Positions 39,101-45,100 of a DNA stretch of 64,000 nt are shown piece by piece. The notes under the pieces are model-generated. The model did not search any database and had not been told where the DNA came from. It worked only from the letters and a program-made list of their open reading frames with translations. Source of the stretch: Bolinopsis microptera (Eukaryota; Ctenophora; Tentaculata; Lobata; Bolinopsidae). The stretch covers positions 60,312 through 124,311 of the forward strand of contig NW_026971775.1 in assembly GCF_026151205.1 (NCBI RefSeq), in the 5' to 3' direction. A program made the translations under genes and the position numbers. The stretch's first letter is position 1. Every line of letters begins with the position of its first letter.

Positions 39101-41307
39101 AAATGGAAGTTCCCAGCCCTCCCCCGGTTCTACTTCAAGTCTAAGAAAGTAGACGGTACACCAGATGATGGAGGGAAAGAGAAGAAGGGGCCGTTTGGGC
39201 GTTGGTCTATGGTGGATATTACCAGGATGTCGAAAAGGGAGAAAATTGATGATTCTCCAAGCCCCGTCAGAAAGTCAGCTGGAGCTGAAACTAAAAGGTC
39301 TGATTCAAAGGAAAGTGATGTCCCCCCGACTGAGACCGATGACTCTGAAGCTGTTGATATCCCCGGACGATTGAAAGCTCCTGCTGTGATCCGATCTGTG
39401 TCTCACAATCCTGCTCGTGAGAACACTTCAGATGAAGAGAAGAGGAGGAGGAACAGTGCTGAGGATATACCCCTGGCAATGAGAATTAGTAATTTCTTTC
39501 AGCTGAGAAAAGATGGTCCCACTTTTGTTACGTTTAATGAGGATACGAAACAGTATGAGCGCACTTTAACCAGGACCGGGAAATCCGTTTGAAAAACATG
39601 GAACTTATAAAAGATTTAACTGTTTCGTTAAATAAACATTCTCGTGAAGAGAACAAAAACTACAATGAGTTTAGAAACTGAAAAAATTTTTTCACAGTTT
39701 ATTGGAAATAAAATTGTGTGAGTGATACGTACAACATACAATGGAGGAAATTACTAAGCAGCACTTTGACTGCTTAAAGTGACAATCGATAAAACTAATT
39801 TTGTTGCTCAGCAGCGATTTGGAAAAACTTATACATATATATTTTACAATGGAAATTGTTATTCATTTAATCTATTTACTTATTTCTTTGATATTTATTT
39901 TGATTGACATTTGCTGCATCCATTTCATACAGTAAAATAAGAAAGCCTGTGTTTTAAGGGTATCAAGAAATTAACTCCTATATATAAGATCAAAATCATG
40001 AGTACTATAAATGTTAAATCGGTTCCATGCAATTGTGTGAGCAGGGCATAAATTCGTTGTAATACCAGAAATATATAAATATATATATAAATATACTGAT
40101 TAATCATTCAAAAAATGTATATTTTGCAACACGAACTGCACACATTTTTGATTTGGTGAGAATCAGTGATTTTGGTCAGAACAGAATCCCAAACAGCTAA
40201 TTCTTTCAGAAACAAAGACGCTGCGGCAGATAAGGTTTGTAATTTCAACACTCTTAATTGCTTATAATTTAGTAGATGAACTTTTTGCCCCAAGTGTTCC
40301 CCAGGAAATTCAATTTTGTGCCCCAGGTGTGCCCCAAGTGTGCCTAGCTAGATTATCAAATTACCTCTATATGAAATGTTTAAATGCATTGCTTATTTAG
40401 TTCTAATCAGATAATAATAATGTTAAATTCAGTTCTACCGATACTGAACTAATGTTATATATTACACCCTACTCCTTTATAAATATTGTTTATAAACTAT
40501 TCATTTCAAATTACACGCAGGAGAACCCTTATGCGTCTGTATTTACTCTACAGAAGTATAACTTTAAAGGTAATCTGAAACTGAAAAATCCCTTTACTCT
40601 TCCTCGGTCTGAACCAGAACAGGTATAATAATAGAATAATTAACAAATACCTGGTAAATACCCGGTAAATACCTGGTAAATGCCCGGTAAATACCTGATA
40701 AATACCTGGCAAATACCTGGTAAATATCTGGTGAATACCTGGTAATATATGTTACCCGTTAACCGTTAACTTTATGACTTCATTTCTAGATCTAACTATT
40801 ATTAACACTTTAATCAGACTACGAGGAGATCTACTCTGATATTAAATAGTTTGCAAACATATTTAACATATATGCACATATATGCACATATAAGCATATA
40901 TGCACATATTTAAGCACAATTTCTAAACCAGGAAGATAAGCCGGACAAGTCACAGTACGCAGAAATAATTGGCGAGGTTAAGAACAAGGAAAACATTGAT
41001 CAGGACCTTGACTACGACGAAAAAAGAAGTTCTGACGAAATTATCATAAGTAATTACCTACTTATTTTACCAATCTTTAGGGGACAATTTTCACAAAGAC
41101 CAAAACTAAGCTTCAGCTTATTTTATAAAATAATAAATGCGACCATAGTTAATAAATCTTAAATCAACTTAGAATACAAATTAAGCTGAATTGTTAATTT
41201 CCTCAGATCCTACCATTGTGGGTCCAGCTTCAGAGAAGACTATTTCCGTTAGTTCCAGTGGCACCGGGTCCCTGGTCGAAAGTAAACACGACGATGACAA
41301 AGTGTAG
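16821..41307 (+). CDS. Eight-Ig-domain transmembrane receptor, two alternative tails
   Basis: Type I membrane protein with eight immunoglobulin domains, one membrane helix and a cytoplasmic tail. The joined exons give about 1051 codons with tail A or about 963 with tail B, all in frame. Introns between Ig domains are phase 1. Introns inside domains are phase 0, except phase 2 in Ig1 and phase 1 within parts of Ig2, Ig3 and Ig5-Ig7. The first exon found starts in phase 2 and lacks a signal peptide, so the 5' end was not located. Tail A ends at 39592; tail B ends at 41307. Role is inferred: cell adhesion or recognition. The tyrosine motifs of tail B suggest phosphorylation-dependent signalling. 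Introns are loaded with minisatellites, several of which copy the splice junctions. Confidence 0.85.
16940..17520. repeat. Repeats derived from the Ig1 exon end and donor
   Basis: Copies of TCCATACCTAATGGGTTAGT, which spans the end of exon 16821-16919 and its GTTAGT donor, recur many times mixed with ATACTAAGAATACTAGAATT units. Copies of the donor context lie near 16992, 17022, 17072, 17132, 17160, 17200, 17396, 17450 and 17502. A non-matching insert lies at 17225-17335. Confidence 0.8.
17528..18033. repeat. 11-bp minisatellite abutting a splice acceptor
   Basis: About 46 copies of ACACGTCTCTA with rare variants. The last unit runs into the acceptor CTCTAACACAG of exon 18036, so the array itself supplies the intron 3' end. 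Confidence 0.95.
18344..19350 (+). CDS. Ig domain 2 (three exons)
   Basis: Exons 18344-18475, 18797-18897 and 19230-19350. Motifs are TTLPCNIP, VHWYKG and EMAGQYRCEAEV. Acceptors end in CCCGTAG, TTTTTCAG and CTCTACAAG; donors are GTAGGT, GTTTGT and GTAACA. A diverged direct duplication (19089-19216) lies just before the third exon. Confidence 0.85.
18684..18775 (+). repeat. Dispersed 90-bp repeat, second copy
   Basis: Matches 14249-14340 (ATATCCTGTCCAAACCCAGG, then GTTGTAACTTTGTATGAAAA). Non-coding; origin unknown. Confidence 0.8.
19089..19216. repeat. Tandem duplication before Ig2 exon 3
   Basis: Two to three copies of an AACTTAAAATGACCCATTAA unit with its AAGCAATATCTAATA flank, ending about 14 bp before the acceptor at 19229. 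Confidence 0.8.
19364..19454. repeat. 11-bp minisatellite (TGAAATAATAG)
   Basis: About eight copies of TGAAATAATAG starting 14 bp after the donor of exon 19230-19350. Confidence 0.9.
19528..23964 (+). CDS. Ig domain 3 (two exons, 4.1-kb intron)
   Basis: Exons 19528-19635 and 23779-23964, phase-1 join. Motifs are GETVTLCCGTVG, YTWFTSSEGG and SQSYSCRSC. The intron contains the 20026-21696 foldback and the A/B repeats at 21741-23520, so most of its length is inserted DNA. Confidence 0.85.
19602..19705. repeat. Duplicated donor region of Ig3 exon 1
   Basis: About 50 bp spanning GTACTGTCGGGTATCTTAAC and the donor GGTAAGTGTACAGTGG is present twice in tandem, giving two GTAAGT donors (19636 and about 19686). 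Confidence 0.9.
20026..21696. mobile_element. Foldback element with GCGCTAGTTGTCGC arms
   Basis: Ends CGGTTCTTTTGCGATAGTCA and its inverse mark an inverted-repeat element of 1.67 kb. Both arms (about 20026-20620 and 21060-21696) are built from CAGCGCTAGTTGTCGCYATC and CAGCGCTAACCAGCG-type units and can pair along most of their length. The core 20620-21055 is single copy and holds TTAGGG-like repeats near 20925. No transposase. Inserted in the Ig3 intron. Confidence 0.8.
20640..21030 (+). other. Foldback core homologous to 57960-58270
   Basis: The stretch GACGCTAATTCCGAATCAAC (20731) followed by a GGGTTAAAATGCTCTCCTG block, a CACGTGA site, GGGTTAGGGTTAGGG (about 20925) and AAAGTCACGTGA (about 20992) recurs in the same order in the 57960-58270 core. 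Non-coding as far as I can see. Confidence 0.75.
21741..23345 (+). repeat. Repeat families A and B, adjacent copies
   Basis: A copy at 21741-22164 followed by a full B copy at 22193-23345, the same order as at 1926-3640. A tract of ATATATGTATATATATAT links them. Non-coding. Confidence 0.85.
23365..23520 (-). repeat. Inverted fragment of repeat B
   Basis: About 155 bp of the B 3' end in inverse orientation, forming a hairpin with 23190-23345 around a short loop. Confidence 0.85.
23945..24082. repeat. 29-bp minisatellite carrying a splice donor
   Basis: The last 20-odd bases of Ig3 exon 2 plus its donor (unit containing TGCTAGTGTTACACCAGGTA) are repeated four to five times in tandem. The array resumes at 28842 after a large insertion. 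Confidence 0.95.
24277..28268. mobile_element. Foldback element with GTAAA-TT-GTCAC motif arrays
   Basis: Terminal inverted repeats GGACACGTTCATTGAAGTTT at both ends. The left half carries repeated motifs of the type GTAAAYTTYGTCACA (24606, 24772, 24909, 25246, 25407, 26700). The right half carries the inverse, TGTGACGAAATTTAC (26920, 27070, 27232, 27386, 27523, 27738, 27896, 28184). Direct duplications are present in each half (24390-24880 with 24995-25430; 26690-27000 with 27330-27420). No transposase. It sits inside the 29-bp donor minisatellite. Confidence 0.75.
25422..26568. mobile_element. Nested TA-flanked element
   Basis: 1147 bp starting GGGTAAAGCACATAATTTTG and ending in the inverse form with GTGCCTTACCC, flanked by TA on both sides. 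The duplicated host segment at 24778-24800 shows the uninterrupted site (CACATTATATGG), so the insertion and its TA duplication can be read directly. Tc1/mariner-like insertion is inferred; there is no coding capacity. It also contains several GACAAAATTAGGT motifs. Confidence 0.85.
28269..28841. other. Segment between foldback and donor array
   Basis: Part of the insertion that splits the 29-bp array. On the minus strand 28467-28823 is open for 118 codons (starting MPGLLPSSIKDLFPP). I recognise no family and see no splice or promoter signal; it could be a fragment of a transposon-borne gene or chance. Confidence 0.35.
28842..29091. repeat. 29-bp donor minisatellite, second block
   Basis: Eight to nine further copies of the unit described at 23945, each with CACCAGGTAAACC. 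Together the blocks give about a dozen potential splice donors. Confidence 0.95.
29232..29674 (+). CDS. Ig domain 4 (two exons)
   Basis: Exons 29232-29338 and 29539-29674, phase-0 join. Motifs are GAISLTCTTN, GNWIKNG and NPANSGIYQCYVKN. Acceptors are CCCTCTCAG and GGTTACAG; donors are GTTTGT and GTGCGT. Confidence 0.88.
29771..30133. repeat. 62-bp minisatellite carrying a splice acceptor
   Basis: Six copies (one shortened to 56 bp) of a unit containing AAATACATTTCAG and the first bases of the next exon (AAAAGTTGTCAGTGTCAG). The last copy provides the acceptor at 30113. Earlier acceptors would lead to a stop in the following unit, so they appear non-productive unless the repeats are spliced out. 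Confidence 0.92.
30114..31551 (+). CDS. Ig domain 5 (three exons)
   Basis: Exons 30114-30247, 30987-31092 and 31459-31551. Motifs are TKGSVSCTVGG and GTYTCKVHHK. The core Trp is absent (the expected position reads EVTIFKT). The middle exon adds two Cys (VACAVDKADKTNC). Confidence 0.82.
30258..30826. repeat. Irregular 22-24-bp minisatellite
   Basis: About 25 units of GGGGACACGTTTTTGCTAGT with length variation, beginning 10 bp after the donor at 30248. Two units are inverted (near 30388 and 30581: ACAAAAAACGTGTCCCCAAC). Confidence 0.9.
31766..34276 (+). repeat. 45-bp minisatellite of in-frame splice acceptors
   Basis: From 31802 to 34277 there are 56 copies, at exact 45-bp spacing, of a splice acceptor (TTCTTTAGTGTCCCCAG) followed by the start of the Ig6 exon (TGGATGTGTACTCCTTAACC). 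If exonic, each unit reads VDVYSLTTTPSLVSP, a Thr/Ser/Pro-rich stalk. The frame is the one used by the downstream Ig6 exon, and no stop occurs in the array. Variants (TTCCCAG for TCCCCAG, ACTCATT, GCCACT) mark an internal 810-bp (18-unit) duplication. Open frames on the minus strand here are by-products of the unit length. Confidence 0.95.
34277..35012 (+). CDS. Ig domain 6 (three exons)
   Basis: Exons 34277-34386, 34561-34657 and 34899-35012. Motifs are SEATFTCSVRGG and EGELSCTGYNVAGN; a Cys pair in KCVGDYVKTCF lies between them. The start given is the last acceptor of the 45-bp array; earlier in-frame acceptors are equally possible. Confidence 0.82.
35386..35467 (-). tRNA. tRNA-Ser(GCT) copy 1
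   Basis: 82 nt including the discriminator G. Acceptor stem GACGAGG/CCTCGTC, D arm GCC...GGC, anticodon stem ATGGA/TCCAT with loop CTGCTAA (anticodon GCT, reads AGC/AGT), long variable arm typical of tRNA-Ser, and T loop TTCGAAT. A box TGGCCGAGTGG and B box GGTTCGAATCC are intact. No intron, no encoded CCA, and a short T run just downstream on the minus strand as a Pol III terminator. Confidence 0.96.
35543..35624 (-). tRNA. tRNA-Ser(GCT) copy 2
   Basis: Identical to copy 1 over the mature sequence. Antisense to the Ig-receptor intron that contains it. Confidence 0.96.
35700..35781 (-). tRNA. tRNA-Ser(GCT) copy 3, position-26 variant
   Basis: Same as copy 1 except that the G between D stem and anticodon stem (position 26) is T. 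Stems and both promoter boxes are unchanged, so it could be functional, but the usual dimethylated G26 is lost. Confidence 0.93.
35857..35938 (-). tRNA. tRNA-Ser(GCT) copy 4
   Basis: Identical to copy 1. Its upstream flank (minus-strand sense) overlaps the branch/acceptor region of the Ig7 exon, so the Pol III gene and the splice site are only about 23 bp apart. Confidence 0.96.
35962..36534 (+). CDS. Ig domain 7 (three exons)
   Basis: Exons 35962-36086, 36265-36330 and 36432-36534, all phase-0 joins inside the domain. Motifs are NADLILTCTHYE, TDVTWYQ and ATTEGLYKCISEG. Confidence 0.87.
36719..36724 (+). other. Possible 6-nt microexon
   Basis: CAAATG is bracketed by a strong acceptor (GATTTTTCAG) and a strong donor (GTAAGT). 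In phase 1 it would add Ala-Asn between Ig7 and Ig8 without a frame change. Skipping it also keeps the frame. Speculative. Confidence 0.35.
36926..37681 (+). CDS. Ig domain 8 (two exons)
   Basis: Exons 36926-37086 and 37552-37681, phase-0 join. Motifs are VGVPMDMMCVSEGYPPPTIE followed by WII, and SMKIFCKATNVNG. The GYPPPTIEW motif is typical of I-set/C2-set domains. Confidence 0.88.
37190..37394. repeat. 12-bp minisatellite (ATAGTTGAACTG)
   Basis: About 17 nearly perfect copies in the Ig8 intron. Open frames through it on both strands are artefacts of the 12-bp period. Confidence 0.95.
37884..38018 (+). CDS. Membrane-helix exon
   Basis: Encodes AAVKGKKDSEQAAIIAAS, then the hydrophobic helix VIGGIILLMCIFFLVVGI, then CKHRRATKH as a basic stop-transfer. 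Flanked by phase-1 introns. If the donor GTGAGA at 38019 is not used, the frame runs on for 17 codons (ETYAVIYANL inside) to a stop at 38069-38071, giving a very short tail. Confidence 0.88.
38340..38412. repeat. 21-bp minisatellite copies
   Basis: Three to four degenerate units of the ACTACTAGTTACCATAGTTAC family, about 25 bp upstream of the exon at 38438. Confidence 0.8.
38438..38465 (+). CDS. 28-bp juxtamembrane exon
   Basis: Encodes DQSADSTVIE, phase 1 to phase 2. It is the last exon common to both tails; the next acceptors at 38982 and 40209 both accept phase 2. Confidence 0.75.
38860..38945. repeat. Short tandem repeat before the tail A exon
   Basis: Units of GTTTAATTCCT and variants, about seven copies, ending some 40 bp before the acceptor at 38982. 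Just upstream, 38824-38860 is a palindrome around AACTATAGTTAC. Confidence 0.8.
38983..39592 (+). CDS. Tail A terminal exon
   Basis: About 202 residues of cytoplasmic tail. It opens ENGPSKLERNCLVS then CIACCPCCF, a Cys cluster that is a likely palmitoylation site near the membrane. A basic, Ser-rich segment follows with many SxxE/D, RxxS and KRSDSKES-type phosphosite patterns, ending LTRTGKSV. The final KSV is a weak PDZ-ligand-like end. No tyrosine signalling motif. A polyadenylation signal follows at 39631. Confidence 0.85.
39631..39636 (+). promoter_or_regulatory. Polyadenylation signal of tail A
   Basis: AATAAA 38 nt after the stop codon of the tail A exon, supporting it as a true terminal exon. 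Confidence 0.7.
40210..41307 (+). CDS. Tail B: alternative terminal exon set
   Basis: Exons 40210-40234, 40521-40622, 40932-41049 and 41207-41307 (TAG). The first accepts phase 2, exactly as tail A does, so tail B can replace it. Reading: NKDAAADK, ENPYASVFTLQKYNF...LPRSEPEQ, EDKPDKSQYAEIIGEV...DYDEKRSSDEIII, NPTIVGPASEKTISVSSSG... ending KHDDDKV. SQYAEI fits the ITIM pattern (S/I/V/L-x-Y-x-x-I/V/L), and NPYASV is a related tyrosine motif. No homologous family recognised. AATAAA at 41707 is a candidate signal. Confidence 0.75.
40640..40745. repeat. 12-bp minisatellite (AATACCTGGTAA)
   Basis: Eight to nine degenerate units beginning 18 bp after the donor of exon 40521-40622. Confidence 0.9.
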
Positions 41308-41853
41308 AATTGTATATTTCGATTAAAATGGTTTCCAGTTCGCTGGTTGTATCGACTTATAGCCGATGCTGAAGTGATGTTATATATTTAACCCTACTCC
41401 TTTACAAATATTGTTTATAAATTGGTGGACTTTCATGGATGATAGATATTTAGTTAAAAACGTGCGTCAAATTTTTTAGTTTAGCGTTTATCTGGTGGTA
41501 TAATTAGGAAGTATACAAATTTAGATTATTAGGCAAAACAATTATAAACTGAAAGTAGAAATATTTTTTACTTTTAGTTGGGTTAGTGATGGGATTAGTG
41601 ATTTGTAATTTCAGAATATTTTTATAAAACGTTTGTAATTGAGTAGAGAGGGAGTTTTATTCTGTCATGATTAAAATTTAGTAAATTTAGTGAGGATTAA
41701 CTCTAAAATAAATAAGGATAAATTCTAAAATAAATAATAAAACACAAGCTCTTATATTGATAAAGTTACACAGCACACAAAAACCATAAAGGGCCACAAC
41801 AAATACAAACATATATATTAATGTAAATATAAAATAAGTCATAACAGTTAGTC
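41308..41853. other. Tail-to-tail intergenic region
   Basis: AT-rich, no gene. Contains AATAAA sites around 41707-41740 for the plus-strand gene; no clear signal for the minus-strand GPCR was found. Confidence 0.6.
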
Positions 41854-42152
41854 TCAATAACGCTCAGAGCCTGGCCACGTATGGGCACGTGTTCGTTTGG
41901 GTTTCATACCATCACTGATCCCAAATACTACTGTAAAAATCTCTTTGTTCCTAAAACAATAAATCAGAGAGTTGGAGATTGGCCAGAAAGCAATAGCAAT
42001 GTTAGAAGCTATAGAGAGTTGCACAGGTACACCTATCTGGAGTAGGTCTAACACGCTGGCGCAGAATCTTGGAGAGTAGCCAACTACAGCTGCTATGAAT
42101 ATCAGCGCTATTGTCAGGGAGCACTTCAACTTTGCCATTTTAGTGAGCTGTC
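41854..42152 (-). CDS. GPCR last exon: TM6, TM7, C-tail
   Basis: Begins RQLTKMAKLKCSLTIALIFI (end of loop 3 into TM6). TM6 has VVGYSPRF instead of CWxP. TM7 ends in NSLIYCFRNKE and a short basic tail finishes WPGSERY. Acceptor CAGACGTATCAG ends at 42153. Confidence 0.9.
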
Positions 42153-45100
42153 CTGATACGTCTGAGGTTAGTGAGGTTAGTGAGGTTAGTGAGGTTAGTG
42201 AGGTTAGTGAGGTTAGTGAGGTTAGTGAGGTTAATGAGGTTAGTGAGGTTAGTCAGGTTAGTGAGGTAAGTGAGCTGTCCTGCTACGTCTGAGGTTAGTG
42301 AGGTTAGTGAGGTTAGTGAGGTTAGTGAGGTTAGTGAGGTTAGTGAGGTTAGTGAGGATAGTCAGGTTAGTCAGGTTAGTGGAATTATTGAGGTTAGTGA
42401 GGTTAGTGAGGTTAGTGAGGTTAGTGAGGTTAGTGAAGTTAGTGAGGATAGTCAGGTTAGTGAGGTTAGTGAGGTTAGTGAGGTTAGTGAGGTTAGTGAG
42501 GTAAGTGAGGTTAATGAGGTTAGTGAGGTTAGTGAGGTTAGTGGAATTATTGAGGTTAGTGAGGTGAATGAGGTTAGTGAGGTTAGTGAGGTTAGTGAGG
42601 TTAGTGAGATTAGTGAGCTCTCCTGACTCTTGATACATCTGAGGATGTGAAGTTGTAAAATAAACTTGTAAATATACAATTAAACAAAAAAATGTCCAAT
42701 AAAACAATAATTCATAAAAGTATAATGCTAGTTTGATTTTGAAAGGACAGGTAACAAACGGGCAACTTGTGCGTTCCTGAAAACTTTGGCACTCAAGTTA
42801 CCAATAAAAACACACCATATCTGTAAGAACATTGATCAAAAGAAATTGTTGCAACATTATACTATTATAGGTTGGTTCTTTACCGATTGTTGAAACTCGA
42901 CATGTAGCGTCATTTAGCGTCAGATGACGCTAGATGCCGCTACATGTCGAGTTTCAACTATCAGTAAAGAACCCATGGGTTTAGTTCAATCTTAGATATG
43001 TAAGATTTGACTAGGATGTTATAGTGGTAGTAGTAAACACTGATTAAGATACTCACGAGATAAAGCACCCTTCCTCAAATCGTTTAGTGAAGCCACAAAT
43101 CCAGAGATTGAGCTTTTTCTAGAATCGTGACTTGTTACACTCGGCCTCCTGTCTGATCCCTGGAATTTCAGTTATTAATTAATTAATTAATTATAATAAT
43201 CGGTTATTACTTATTGATAACTTCAAAAAAATTGAAAAAACGTCAAGATAAGAAAATTCAAAATATTGATATCAATTTAGGGATATGGACTGATTTTGTG
43301 TGACTAAGAAATAACCCGGTTACCATAGTAACACAACTAACCCTGCTATTTATCGGAGAAATATTTATCTGAAACTTTACATGTTGTTAATAGTTGTATC
43401 ATGTTGTGATGTATTGTATTTATATAATGTAGTGATTTATATTTATTTACGTCACATATCTGTACCTGATATGAGACAGAGTTAGAGAGACTGTCCCTGT
43501 AGACAGAATAGTTTACCGGGTCCGTCATTCTTCTCCTCTCTTTCTTTTTAGCTTTCCTTTGATTTACCTCTGTGATCCGCCGCTGTCGCTTTGGAGTTAT
43601 CGCAGTTCTTCCGCAGCGCTCTATCAAGATATTGAAATAAGATTAGGATTACTGAGGGGCACTGTGTAGGTAACCAGGTAACCAGGTAACCAGGTAACCA
43701 GGTAACCAGGTAACCAGGTAACCAGGTAACCAGGTAACCAGGTAACCAGGTAACCAGGTAACCAGGTAACCAGGTAACCAGGTAACCAGGTAACCAGGTA
43801 ACCAGGTAACCAGGTAACCAGGTAACCAGGTAACCAGGTAACCAGGTAACCAGGTAACCAGGTAACCAGGTAACCAGGTAACCAGGTAACCAGGTAACAA
43901 TGTAACCAGGTAACCAGGTAACCAGGTAACCAGGTAACCAGGTAACCAGGTAACCAGGTAACCAGGTAACCAGGTAACCAGGTAACCAGGTAACCAGGTA
44001 ACCAGGTAACAATGTAACCAGGTAACCAGGTAACCAGGTAACCAGGTAACCAGGTAACCAGGTAACCAGGTAACCAGGTAACCAGGTAACCAGGTAACCA
44101 GGTAACCAGGTAACCAGGTAACCAGGTAACCAGGTAACCAGGTAACCAGGTAACCAGGTAACCAGGTAACCAGGTAACCAGGTAACCAGGTAACCTTCCG
44201 CAGTAGTCTATCAAGATATCGAAATAAGATTATGATTACTGAGGGGCACTGTGTAGGTAACCAGGTAACCAGGTAACCAGGTAACCAGGTAACCTTCCGC
44301 AGCGCTCTATCAAGATATTGAAATAAGATTAGGATTAAGATGATAATTAAGTGGGTCCCAATCCCCACCGACCATTCTTCTTTGTTTTATGCCCATGTTA
44401 TACTTGCTTCATCATCTCCTTTTTATAACAACCACGGTATCTTTATTGACTAAGCGCATGTTGTAAATGTGTTGAGAAAATTTACATTTCGGTTTTTTTT
44501 GTTAGTCAGAATATGAAACGAGCTTAAACAGATAGAAGATAATAGCGTTATCTAGAGCTTCATTTCATAACAAAAATGAGGGCTTTATAGCGTGTATAAC
44601 ACCTAGAGCTTCATTGAAAAACTAACAGCGGGATCCGGGATTATCAGAATCTATCCCGCTGGCTGGCTTATTATTCAGAGGTGTGTATAATACCTAGAGC
44701 TTCATTGGAGCTGTTAAGGTCTATAAACGGTGCCTGCTTGACATTGTCCTCCGTGAAAACGTTGATTTCAATCTTGGTCACGTGTCTTGGAACCCTGAAA
44801 TACAATGTTTTACCATTGACAAATCAGTGAGGTAACCAGGGCAACCAGGGTAACTAGGGTAACCAGGGTAATCAGTGAGGTCGGGAGAGTGACACAAGTC
44901 GCCATCGAAGTACTGGACGCAGTATATCCGGAGAAAACTTTGATGTAATGAAAATTTTGAATATGTCCTACCGGTAGAAATATTTGAATTTCAGCTTTCC
45001 GCGACTCAAATTTCACTGAATTATGACTGAATGTTTTTGAATGACCATCTTACAAGGTCACTGAGGATGGCACAAGACTCAATTGAGGTACTCAAAGTTC

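Noticed and set aside
43548-44368. YLVTWLPG repeat proteins of 150-240 codons
   Set aside because: 8-bp array open in all frames; the only real coding part is the GPCR exon 43466-43620, which is in the same strand but bounded by splice sites.
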